Below are positions 1-8,271 of a DNA stretch of 64,000 nt, one piece after another (the first letter of the stretch is position 1; each line of letters opens with the position of its first letter). The stretch lies in assembly GCA_028285755.1 (NCBI GenBank), contig JANQOQ010000008.1:629399-693398 (forward strand). The letters are read 5' to 3'. The notes beneath the pieces are model-generated. The model ran no database searches. It was not told the origin of the DNA and worked only from the letters and a program-made list of their open reading frames with translations. The stretch comes from Puniceicoccaceae bacterium. Its GTDB lineage: Bacteria > Verrucomicrobiota > Verrucomicrobiia > Opitutales > JAFGAQ01. The position numbers and the translations under genes are program-made.

Positions 1-639
1 ACCCAGATAGATGAAATTTGCCTGCATGAACTCACTGGTCGACATGAGGATCTGGGTCGGCATCGGCAAATCCGAGCCGAAGCTCGTAAACATTTCTGCG
101 AAGACTGGTATGACGAAAATAAGCAGGACGTTTACCAACCCGATCGCAAAGAGTATCACGGTTACGGGGTAGGTGAGCGCGCTCTTTACTTTTTTCGCCA
201 GTTTTACCGATTCCTCAAAGTAGCCGGCCGTTTTTTCCAGAATGTCCGCCAGGTTACCGGAGGCCTCACCGGCCTGAAGCATCGAAATGAAAAGCTTGGG
301 AAAGGCGTTTTTGAATTTTCCGGCCGCTTCGGAAAATGCAGTACCGCTGGATACATCCACACGTATGTCGCGAATAATGATCTGAAATACGGGGCTCGTG
401 ACCTGCTCCTGCAAGGCTTCAAGGGCACTTACCAAGGGTAGGCCCGCATGCAACATCGACGACAGTTGCTGGGTAAATACGGCCAAATCCTCCAGCTTAA
501 CTTTAGCCTTCTTAGCCTTTTTCTCGTACGCCTTTTGCTTCGCCAGTTTCTGGTTATCCCTGAAGTTATTCTTCTTGGGACCCCGCTGGCTTCCCCGGTA
601 CTGGGTGGATAAATTTCTGGGTGATGAGAGTGACGGCAT
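1..639 (-). CDS. Type II secretion / type IV pilus inner-membrane protein F (GspF/PilC), 3' end outside window
   Basis: The first 213 residues are visible; the gene runs off the left edge. A basic, Lys-rich N-terminal segment of about 50 residues precedes a T2SSF domain that begins near the motif LEDLAVFTQQLSSMLHAGLPL. That motif is typical of GspF/PilC, the polytopic platform protein that couples the assembly ATPase to pilus or pseudopilus assembly. A first hydrophobic segment follows around residues 165-190. The ATG at 639 is the only sensible start. The family assignment is firm, but GspF cannot be told from PilC because the partner genes are outside the window. Confidence 0.9.
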   Translation of the reverse strand, partial: MPSLSSPRNLSTQYRGSQRGPKKNNFRDNQKLAKQKAYEKKAKKAKVKLEDLAVFTQQLSSMLHAGLPLVSALEALQEQVTSPVFQIIIRDIRVDVSSGTAFSEAAGKFKNAFPKLFISMLQAGEASGNLADILEKTAGYFEESVKLAKKVKSALTYPVTVILFAIGLVNVLLIFVIPVFAEMFTSFGSDLPMPTQILMSTSEFMQANFIYLG

Positions 640-806
640 ATAAGCTTAGGTGTTTAACCCTGTAATCGACCAAAAAGGCAAAGGCTCAAATATTCAATCA
701 AGATAACAGGCAAATGTAAAAAAAGTGCAGTGAGGCTGCAATACTGAATAGCGTCAGTTCATAGTTGACACTCCATCGGTACTTGCCTTTTTATCTTATC
801 TTTTAC

Positions 807-880
807 GCGGGTATAGTTTAGTGGTAAAACCTCTGCCTTCCAAGCAGGTGATGTCAGTTCGATTCTGTCTACCCGCACCA
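807..880 (+). tRNA. tRNA-Gly (anticodon TCC)
   Basis: A full cloverleaf can be drawn. The 7-bp acceptor stem is GCGGGTA with TACCCGC, the D arm contains TAGTTTAGTGGTA, the anticodon loop is CTTCCAA (anticodon TCC), and the T loop is TTCGATT. The CCA end is encoded at 878-880. It lies alone between the pilus-type gene and the response regulator. Confidence 0.96.
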
Positions 881-899
881 CCTCCAAGCTTTGAATCGA

Positions 900-1295
900 T
901 TATGCCAATGAGCCGGTCTGGGTACCTTCGATGAGTTTTTTGAGTATGCTGAGGTTGATGGGTTTGCTCATGAAGTAGTCCATCCCTGCGGAGTTATAAT
1001 TTTCCTGATCCAGTGGGGAGCTTGAGCCGCTGAGTGCTACGATGCGGGGTTGCTCGCTTTTCGGAAGCAGTTTGCGGATTTTCTCAGCCGCTTCAATGCC
1101 TGTCATGCGTGGCATGTTGTAGTCCATAAAGATGAGGTCGAAGTGGCTTTTGGCTGCCAGTTTGCAAGCTTCTACACCATCTTTCGCCTGATGCGGGGTA
1201 ATTCCTGTCAGCCGCTCAATCATCATTGAAAGAACTTTTAGGATCATGGCATTATCATCTGCCACCAATATTTTCATTCCATCTCGTTTGTTCAC
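900..1295 (-). CDS. Single-domain response regulator (CheY-like receiver)
   Basis: This 131-residue protein is almost entirely a receiver domain with no output domain. The acidic pair is D13/D14, the phospho-acceptor is D58 in the FMDYNMP motif, the switch Ser lies in ALSGSS, and the conserved Lys lies in SKPIN. Such proteins relay phosphate between kinases and partners or act by protein contact. No kinase is adjacent; the nearest is at 8.3 kb. The start could also be the second Met (residue 7, MKILVADD), which gives the usual domain boundary. Confidence 0.93.
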   Translation of the reverse strand: MNKRDGMKILVADDNAMILKVLSMMIERLTGITPHQAKDGVEACKLAAKSHFDLIFMDYNMPRMTGIEAAEKIRKLLPKSEQPRIVALSGSSSPLDQENYNSAGMDYFMSKPINLSILKKLIEGTQTGSLA

Positions 1296-1422
1296 TTTCT
1301 GTGCTCCTTTCTTATTAACTTCTGTTAATAGTAAGATTCATTATTGCGTTTAGGTGCCTTGATTATCGGAGCGTTTGAGAGGGCTTTTAGCCGGTGAACG
1401 CAGTTTTGTGTAAAAACAAAAT

Positions 1423-1460
1423 AAAAAAGCGGGATAACTCTAAATGAAGAGATATCCCGC
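1423..1460 (-). terminator. Intrinsic terminator downstream of ftsH
   Basis: A perfect 8-bp stem (GCGGGATA at 1429-1436 with TATCCCGC at 1453-1460) is followed, in the minus-strand transcript, by a run of six U residues and more U-rich sequence. It lies 24 bp after the ftsH stop codon and fits a rho-independent terminator for the tilS-ftsH unit. Confidence 0.9.
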
Positions 1461-1483
1461 TTCTATTAAATCTTGTAGTAGAC

Positions 1484-3511
1484 TTATGCCGGCACAGGCG
1501 AGGGTTCGGGCCCGAGATCTTCCTTATCTTTGGATTCTTCAGCTTTGGGCTCTTTTTCTTCTTCTTCAGCCGGCTCATCGTCTTGCTTGCCTGATTTAAA
1601 GACGGGAGAGCGGATTTCGCCGAATTCCAAAATTTCCTCTACGTGCACTCCATCGAGGGTTTCGTGCTCAAGTAAGGACTCCGCCAGGGTGACCAGCGCA
1701 TCCTTATTTTCCATGATCAGGGATTTGGCACGATCAAACTGGTCCTGGTTGATGTCGTGGATGGCCTGATCGATCTTTTTTGCCGTTTCCTCAGAGAAAT
1801 TCTGATTGCGCGTGATTTCCTTGCCCAGGAAGATGTGGTCCTGATTATCGCCATAGGCAACCATTCCTAGATCACTCATGCCCCAGTCGCATACCATGTG
1901 TCGCGCCATTTCAGTGGCCTGCTTGATATCCATCTGAGCGCCGGTTGAGTATTCGCCAGTGAGGAGTTCTTCGCCGATACGACCTCCCATGGTCACGCAG
2001 ATACGATCCAGCACTTCACTTCTGTTTTGGCCGAGAATATCCTTGGTCGGCGTAAACATAGCCATACCGAGTGCTCTACCCCGTGGTAATATGGTTACTT
2101 TGTGAAGCTTCAGTTTCTTCGACTTAAGCAACACTTGTAAGATGGCGTGACCTGCTTCGTGGTAGGCCGTTGCCTTCTTGTCCTCATCGTCCATGAGCTT
2201 GCGGCGCTCACGCCCGAAGCGGATTTTATCGTGCGCTTCCTCAAGCTCTGCCATGGAGACTTCCTTGCGGTTGTAACGGGCAGCAAGCAGTGCGCTTTCA
2301 TTCAAAAGGTTCGCGAGGTCGGCCCCGGCAAAACCGGTGGTCGCACGTGCGATGCGGCGCAAGTCCACTTCTTTGGAAAGTTTAATCTTTTTTGCGTGAA
2401 CCTTGAGAATGGCCTCGCGACCGTCCAGATCGGGCACGTCGATGGTGATCTGCCGGTCGAATCGACCGGGTCGCAACAGTGCATTATCCAGAACGTCCGG
2501 GCGATTGGTTGCTGCAATGATGATTACCCCCTCGTGGCCGTCAAAGCCGTCCATCTCCACGAGCAGGGAGTTCAAGGTCTGCTCGCGCTCGTCATTGCCT
2601 CCGCCAAGGCCTGCGCCCCGTTGACGGCCGACAGCATCGATTTCATCAATAAACATCAGGCAGGGTGCATTTTTGCGGCCCTGTTCAAACATGTCGCGCA
2701 CACGGGCTGCCCCTACACCCACGAACATCTCAACAAAGTCCGAACCGGAGATCGTGAAAAACGGGACATCGGCTTCACCGGCAACTGCGCGTGCAAGCAT
2801 TGTCTTGCCCGTGCCCGGAGGACCCACCATGAGCAGCCCCTTGGGGATTTTACCTCCGATTTTCTGAAATTTCTTCGGGTCTTTAAGGAAATCCACCACT
2901 TCGCTGACCTCTTCCTTCGCCTCATCGCAGCCGGCGACATCCTTAAAGGTGATGCGCTCCTTATCCCGGGTAAGCATCTTTGCCTTACTCTTGCCGAAGG
3001 AAAGCGCGCCTCTGCCTGCATTGCGCAGTTGGCGGATGAATATGAAATAGATCAAGCCAATAATCAGCAGTATGGGCAGGATGCTGCCGACAAGATCGGT
3101 AATCCAGCTTGCTGCTCGTTTTTCCTGGAAAATCTCACGGATCACCAAAAAGTCATCCTCAGTGATGCGGCCTTCTGCCGTAAATCGACTGGGTGCAGAT
3201 GCTTGCGCCGAGCCTTCTGCCTGAATGCCGCCTGCAGTGCGCAAGGTACCTTCAAGCTTATGCCAGGATTCCCCGCCCCGTGGATCGCTGACGATGGTGC
3301 CTGTTTCGATTTGATCTTTGCGAGCGGCCTCAACCACTTCGCGTATGGTCATCGTTCTGACGTTGGACTGAGTGTTGCTAAGACCGATGAGCGAAAAAAT
3401 AGCAAATGCCACGATAATCCAGATGAGCAGCAGCTTGGGCTCAAAGAATCGATCATTGGGCATCTTCCCCTTATTTTTACCGGAATTATTCTCTGGTGGA
3501 CGGTTATTCAT
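1484..3511 (-). CDS. ftsH: ATP-dependent zinc metalloprotease FtsH
   Basis: FtsH is a membrane-anchored AAA+ protease that degrades misfolded and regulatory membrane and cytosolic proteins. Two membrane segments (about residues 26-44 and 141-160) flank a periplasmic domain. The AAA module has Walker A GPPGTGKT at 230-237, Walker B LMFIDE at 285-290, and the second region of homology near [17 protein letters not shown]. The zinc site HEAGH is at 451-455. The 675 residues are slightly longer than usual because of an acidic, Glu/Lys-rich tail of about 40 residues. It lies 9 bp downstream of tilS, a neighbourhood common in bacteria, and ends at a strong terminator. Confidence 0.98.
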   Translation of the reverse strand: MNNRPPENNSGKNKGKMPNDRFFEPKLLLIWIIVAFAIFSLIGLSNTQSNVRTMTIREVVEAARKDQIETGTIVSDPRGGESWHKLEGTLRTAGGIQAEGSAQASAPSRFTAEGRITEDDFLVIREIFQEKRAASWITDLVGSILPILLIIGLIYFIFIRQLRNAGRGALSFGKSKAKMLTRDKERITFKDVAGCDEAKEEVSEVVDFLKDPKKFQKIGGKIPKGLLMVGPPGTGKTMLARAVAGEADVPFFTISGSDFVEMFVGVGAARVRDMFEQGRKNAPCLMFIDEIDAVGRQRGAGLGGGNDEREQTLNSLLVEMDGFDGHEGVIIIAATNRPDVLDNALLRPGRFDRQITIDVPDLDGREAILKVHAKKIKLSKEVDLRRIARATTGFAGADLANLLNESALLAARYNRKEVSMAELEEAHDKIRFGRERRKLMDDEDKKATAYHEAGHAILQVLLKSKKLKLHKVTILPRGRALGMAMFTPTKDILGQNRSEVLDRICVTMGGRIGEELLTGEYSTGAQMDIKQATEMARHMVCDWGMSDLGMVAYGDNQDHIFLGKEITRNQNFSEETAKKIDQAIHDINQDQFDRAKSLIMENKDALVTLAESLLEHETLDGVHVEEILEFGEIRSPVFKSGKQDDEPAEEEEKEPKAEESKDKEDLGPEPSPVPA

Positions 3512-3520
3512 TCAATATTT

Positions 3521-4993
3521 TTAACATTTTAACGAATGCGAGAATGGGAGGTAAGTCAACTGTAGAAGCCATTTGGTAGCAGTTGTTACCTTGTGGCGTT
3601 CGCTGGGTAATAAGCCCGGAACCCACAGGATTTCACCCGCATCATTAAATATAACGGGTAACTGCTTCCTTTTATTGGATGGTATTTTTTGATCGGTAAA
3701 ACAGTCCTGTAGTTTTTTACTCCCTCGCATGCCGAGTGGCTGATATTGATCACCCGGTTGCCAGCGTCGAATTGTTAGATATGATAATTTTGTTTCTTCT
3801 ATACTTATATAGACGCTTTCGGTATGCGAAAATTCGCCTGAAAGCACTTTTTTTATTAAATTTGTGTTCGCTGGGATCAAGCGATACTCCAAACAACAAC
3901 CATCTGGGAAGTATAGGGAAGATGTCTCGGGTGCTTTGAACTCAAAGGTAATGGGCGTCTCACATTGTGAGATGGAATGCAGAGATAATAATCCTTTTTC
4001 GGATAATTTGATCTGATACTGTGTGCTGATTTGCCGTTCCCATGCGGACTGAGTTCGGAGTTTTTCCAAAATGACAGATATCACATTATCCGGTAGCTCA
4101 ATTTCCTGGAGGGATGCCCAGGTATGGATGATTCGCCGGAGAATCGCATCTGGCGAGTTTGTATAGCTATTAAGATGTAGGTTACCTTTTTCAATGGGGT
4201 AATTATCGAGGGCTTGTTTTTTGAAGTGCTCCAATGCCTCATGGGCTTCCTGTAATAGTGCGTGAGTGTTTGAGAGGTTGGCTTGCAGATCCTGGGGATT
4301 CAGCGATTCCCAAAGTGGCAATAGCTGATTGCGAATGGCATTGCGGGTGTATTCGCTGGATTGATTGGTGCTATCTTCCCTCCATGGGATATGCATCGCT
4401 TCGAGGGCTTGGATAATGAGGCTTTTCCTCACCTTTATGAGTGGGCGCACATGCTTAATCGTTTCGCCCATAATTTGAACTTCCCTGGGGGCGCTGAGGC
4501 CTTCAATACCACTGCCGCGACCGAGTCGAAGGATGAGGGTTTCGATCGCATCATCCTGATGATGTCCCGTAATTAACAGATGAGTTCCGATCTGTTCCAT
4601 GATTTTCCTGAAAAAGCCATGACGGTGTTCCCGCAATTGGGCTTCATTTGCTTCTTTGGGGAGCGGTGTGTCCGGACTGCCCAGATGAAAAGTAAGCCGG
4701 AGCCCTTTGCAGATATGTTCCACGTATTCGGCATCGAGCGCTGAATCCGACCGGATGCCGTGATTAAAATGGACGACATGCAAGAGATCGGATTTGTTGT
4801 AATATAGCCGAAAAAGCCAGCAGAGCAGAAATACGGAATCAGCACCGCCACTGCATGCAATTGCGATCGGTTTATCATCGTCGAGGGAGCTTTTGATCTC
4901 TGCCTGAACTGTGTGAGCATGGTCCAACGCAGTCTGCAACTTATCGGGAAGTGGGTAAGCTAGTAGCAGATTCTGATTTAATGGCTCATTCAT
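3521..4993 (-). CDS. tilS: tRNA(Ile)-lysidine synthase TilS
   Basis: TilS converts the wobble cytidine of the tRNA-Ile CAU anticodon to lysidine, using ATP and lysine. The N-type ATP-pyrophosphatase P-loop SGGADS is at residues 48-53. It is followed by LHVVHFNHGIRSDS and the TGHHQDDAIETLILRLGRGSG motif of the catalytic domain. The C-terminal part contains IRRWQPGDQYQPLGMRGSKKLQD, typical of the TilS C-terminal domain. The 490-residue length is normal. It is transcribed with ftsH. Confidence 0.97.
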   Translation of the reverse strand: MNEPLNQNLLLAYPLPDKLQTALDHAHTVQAEIKSSLDDDKPIAIACSGGADSVFLLCWLFRLYYNKSDLLHVVHFNHGIRSDSALDAEYVEHICKGLRLTFHLGSPDTPLPKEANEAQLREHRHGFFRKIMEQIGTHLLITGHHQDDAIETLILRLGRGSGIEGLSAPREVQIMGETIKHVRPLIKVRKSLIIQALEAMHIPWREDSTNQSSEYTRNAIRNQLLPLWESLNPQDLQANLSNTHALLQEAHEALEHFKKQALDNYPIEKGNLHLNSYTNSPDAILRRIIHTWASLQEIELPDNVISVILEKLRTQSAWERQISTQYQIKLSEKGLLSLHSISQCETPITFEFKAPETSSLYFPDGCCLEYRLIPANTNLIKKVLSGEFSHTESVYISIEETKLSYLTIRRWQPGDQYQPLGMRGSKKLQDCFTDQKIPSNKRKQLPVIFNDAGEILWVPGLLPSERHKVTTATKWLLQLTYLPFSHSLKC

Positions 4994-5083
4994 TTGATGG
5001 ATTGGATCGTTTATCCTAATTATATTGTTAATACTCTAAAAATTTGTAATGTTACCTGCGCATCCTTTTTTCCTAATAATTGA

Positions 5084-6922
5084 ATGAATTCTCAGAAACT
5101 TATCGATATTGGGGAGATTATCGAGAAAAACCCAAGCTTAAAGACTTTGCGCCCGTTTGTGCCGGCCATTAGTCGATTTTTGCGGGTTGATCAAGTAAAT
5201 GAGAATTACGAGTATGTATCGCGCTACCTGGATGCTTCGGAAGGTAAGTTGAACTTCTATGAAGCTGCACTCGAAGCGAATGGTGTGAGCTACGAAGTGT
5301 CCGAAGAGGATCTTGCGAAAATACCCCTGGAGGGCCCGCTTTTTGTCGTCGCAAACCATCCATACGGGGCCATTGATGGTATAATTTTGGGTGCTCTGTT
5401 AACCCGGGTGCGGCCCGATGTGAAGTTGCTGGTGAACGAGCTGCTGGGGAAGATGGATCGCTTCCGGCCCTATATATTTGGCGTAAATGTTTTTGGGGGG
5501 AACGACTCCAAAAAGCAGAACATCCGGACGATGAAGCAGGTGTTTAGCTGGCTGGAATCCGGAGGGTGTATCGGGACGTTTCCTGCAGGTGAGGTCTCCC
5601 ACTTCAGCTTTGAGCACTTACTGGTCAGGGATGGCGATTGGAACCCGAATTTACATCGACTTATCCACCGAACACGCGCAACAGTGTTGCCGGTTTATTT
5701 CTCGGGGAGAAATTCCAACCTTTTTCAAATGTTGGGCATATTACATGCCCGGTTCCGTACGTTAATGATCGGACGTGAATATACCCGATGCCTTCAGAAG
5801 AATTATCCGGTCAAGATTGGGAAACCCATTCTCTACAATCAACTCAAGAAGTATGAGAGCCCGAAAGAGCTAATGCAGTTCATGAGATTGAGTACCTACA
5901 TACTATCCAATCGGGGGGATGCAAAACCGGATGCGATGCGGCGGTTTCCTTTGAAAATGACCCCTAAGCAGAAAGCGTGGGATTCGATTATAGAGCCGAT
6001 CGATACCCAACTTTTACTCCAGGATGTTGAAGTGCTTAAAAATACAGACAATGAACTCGTCAATCATGGTACGTATACTGTGTTCTACGCGCAGCCGTTA
6101 CAGATTCCCCATGTGTTAAAGGAGATCGGGAGACTTCGGGAGGAGACATTTCGACTGGTTGGCGAGGGAACCGGGAAGTCTGTGGATTTGGATGCTTTTG
6201 ATGCTCATTACACCCATCTCTTTATGTGGAATAATGAGAGTTGCGAAATCATAGGCGCTTATCGCATTGGACCGACAGACATTATCCTGAAATCTCACGG
6301 AAAAGAGGGACTGTATGTCACCTCGCTGTTTAAATTTAAAGATGATTTGATACAGGAACTGAATCCGGCTCTGGAGCTGGGGCGTTCGTTTATCCGGGTG
6401 GAGTATCAACGCAAGCATGCGTCCTTGTCGTTAATTTGGCGGGGAATCGGTGAATATCTTGTGCGTAATCCCCAATACAACTATTTATTTGGACCGGTGA
6501 GCATAACTCAGGAATACAGCTCTATATCCAAGGACCTCATGGTGCAATTCCTGAGTAAGAAGAAAACCCATCCGGAGCTTTCTAAGTTTGTTAAGGCCAA
6601 AAATCCACCCCGTTCGCGCAGATTTGCGAAGCTTCTGAAGTATCTTGCTCCTGATAGCCTGGAGGATATCAGTGATATTTCAGCGATTATATCTGAGATC
6701 GAATCCGACAAAAAAGGAGTGCCCATCCTATTGAAGCACTACCTCAAACTCAATGGGGTGATGCTCAGTTTTAATCGGGACCCCCAGTTTAATAATGTGA
6801 TCGACGGTTTAATTCTGGTGGACCTCAATCAGACAGATGAGGCGATTTTAAAACGCTACATGGGAGAGGCGGGCTACCAGACCTACGCTTCTGCACAGCA
6901 ATCCAAAGATATTGTGGTTTAG
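5084..6922 (+). CDS. Bifunctional PlsC-like / OlsB-like acyltransferase (OlsF-type, aminolipid synthesis)
   Basis: Two acyltransferase halves are fused. Residues 80-290 form a lysophospholipid acyltransferase domain with NHPYGAID at 91-98. The His-Asp spacing is one residue longer than classical HX4D, as is typical of the hemolysin-like PlsC subfamily. From about residue 330 on, an N-acyltransferase of the OlsB/acetyltransferase class is recognisable (REETFRLVGEG, then EIIGAYRIG and LELGRSFIRVEYQ). Bifunctional OlsF enzymes with this order make ornithine lipids, so an aminolipid product is plausible, though the head-group amino acid cannot be read from the sequence. The stop codon shares TTAG with the convergent GT4 gene. 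Confidence 0.85.
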   Translation: MNSQKLIDIGEIIEKNPSLKTLRPFVPAISRFLRVDQVNENYEYVSRYLDASEGKLNFYEAALEANGVSYEVSEEDLAKIPLEGPLFVVANHPYGAIDGIILGALLTRVRPDVKLLVNELLGKMDRFRPYIFGVNVFGGNDSKKQNIRTMKQVFSWLESGGCIGTFPAGEVSHFSFEHLLVRDGDWNPNLHRLIHRTRATVLPVYFSGRNSNLFQMLGILHARFRTLMIGREYTRCLQKNYPVKIGKPILYNQLKKYESPKELMQFMRLSTYILSNRGDAKPDAMRRFPLKMTPKQKAWDSIIEPIDTQLLLQDVEVLKNTDNELVNHGTYTVFYAQPLQIPHVLKEIGRLREETFRLVGEGTGKSVDLDAFDAHYTHLFMWNNESCEIIGAYRIGPTDIILKSHGKEGLYVTSLFKFKDDLIQELNPALELGRSFIRVEYQRKHASLSLIWRGIGEYLVRNPQYNYLFGPVSITQEYSSISKDLMVQFLSKKKTHPELSKFVKAKNPPRSRRFAKLLKYLAPDSLEDISDISAIISEIESDKKGVPILLKHYLKLNGVMLSFNRDPQFNNVIDGLILVDLNQTDEAILKRYMGEAGYQTYASAQQSKDIVV

Positions 6923-8064
6923 TCGCTTGGGTTCTCCTGCGCGATAATCGACTTAATGTCGCTTTCAAAATGATCGACAACAACATCCCAGGAGATCGCG
7001 AGTGCTGAGTTCCTCGCTGCCTGCTTAATGGATGTCCCATTATCCTGTAGATCTAACGCCTGGTGGATTTTTCGGATAAAATCGAGCTCCTCATCCATGT
7101 TGACCAAAAAGCCGTTTACTGCGTTATTCAGGTAGAGCCTGGGAGCTGCGTAATTGTATGCCACGATGATGAGCCCACTCGCCATCGCCTCAGTCACAAC
7201 ATTGCCAAATGTTTCAGTCAAACTAGGGAAAATAAAGTAGTCGGCAGAGGCGTAATAATGACTGAGCTCCTCGCCCTTTTTGGCACCCGCGAAAAGGATA
7301 TCCTTATGCTCGGATTCATAGGTTTTACGCTCCGGGCCATCTCCGACAACAACTGCCACCAGTCGTGGATGCTTTTTGCGCAAGCTGCGTATCGACTTGA
7401 AAAACAGGGGCAGGTTCTTTTCGGAGGCGATGCGCCCCACATAAAGGACAACGGGGTCTTCAGGTTTTGCTCCCCAGCTCGCACGAAGCTCATCGCTACG
7501 CTTATCGGGATTGAATAAACGGGTGTCGACGCCACGCCCCATAAGCTTTAGGTTCTTGAAGCCCATCTCAAAAAGCCGGTCCCGGGTGTCCTCTGTGGGG
7601 ACGAAAGTGGCGAGCGTCTTGTTGTGGAAATCCTTCAGATATAGTTCGGCAGGCTGCTTGAGCAGACCGAGATTGTAGTGCATCATGTATTGCTGGAAAT
7701 TGGTATGAAAACCGGAGATAACGGGTAACTCCAGTTGTTTGGCAGCACGTAGCGCTGAGTGGCCCAAGGGACCTTCAGTGGCAATGTAGATGACCTCCGG
7801 CATCGACTTTTTCCAGCGCCGAATCAGCCGACTGCGACTTGGGAGACCGATGCGTAACCCCCGATAACCCGGCAGTGGCAGTCCAACTACAGAGAATTGC
7901 TCAATATGGAGCTCAGGATCAATGGTCTCTTTCTCCTGTTGCCTTGGGCGGATAATCTCAATTTCATTCCCGCGTTCAACGAGTCCCTTCGCAAGACTAT
8001 ACAGCGTCTTGGCTACACCATTTATTTCCGGTGGAAATGTTTCAGTTACGAGGGATATTCTCAT
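6919..8064 (-). CDS. GT4-family glycosyltransferase
   Basis: This 381-residue GT-B enzyme has an N-terminal acceptor domain beginning RISLVTETFPPEINGVAKTL and a C-terminal nucleotide-sugar domain with VVLYVGRIASEKNLPLFF. The EX7E motif is in the segment SLTETFGNVVTEAMASG. The N-terminal pattern resembles the diacylglycerol/GDP-mannose-dependent alpha-mannosyltransferase and sulfoquinovosyl/glucosyl transferase branch of GT4. Placement beside an aminolipid acyltransferase makes a lipid acceptor plausible, but that is inference. The gene overlaps the convergent acyltransferase by 4 bp. Confidence 0.9.
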   Translation of the reverse strand: MRISLVTETFPPEINGVAKTLYSLAKGLVERGNEIEIIRPRQQEKETIDPELHIEQFSVVGLPLPGYRGLRIGLPSRSRLIRRWKKSMPEVIYIATEGPLGHSALRAAKQLELPVISGFHTNFQQYMMHYNLGLLKQPAELYLKDFHNKTLATFVPTEDTRDRLFEMGFKNLKLMGRGVDTRLFNPDKRSDELRASWGAKPEDPVVLYVGRIASEKNLPLFFKSIRSLRKKHPRLVAVVVGDGPERKTYESEHKDILFAGAKKGEELSHYYASADYFIFPSLTETFGNVVTEAMASGLIIVAYNYAAPRLYLNNAVNGFLVNMDEELDFIRKIHQALDLQDNGTSIKQAARNSALAISWDVVVDHFESDIKSIIAQENPSD

Positions 8065-8271
8065 TATTAAGTGCCTAAGATAGGACAGTTCATTAACAAA
8101 TCAAGGGTAAGCGTATCAGAGCTGAAAAATCGATAACTGCAATAAGAATTACCCAGATGGTTTTTTGGCTGGCATCTGATTGAATTTGCAGTATACGTGA
8201 TGCTAAGATGTCTGTATTAGGTGCTTTAGCAGGGAAATTTCCCTGTATTGTTGGTGTTTTATAGTGGGTCT

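Noticed and set aside
2147-3532. Plus-strand open frame of 461 codons
   Set aside because: It lies entirely opposite ftsH, whose full set of motifs is intact; the frame is a by-product of ftsH codon bias and has no family features.
7063-7518. Plus-strand open frame of 151 codons
   Set aside because: Antisense to the GT4 glycosyltransferase; no start signal and no recognisable protein.
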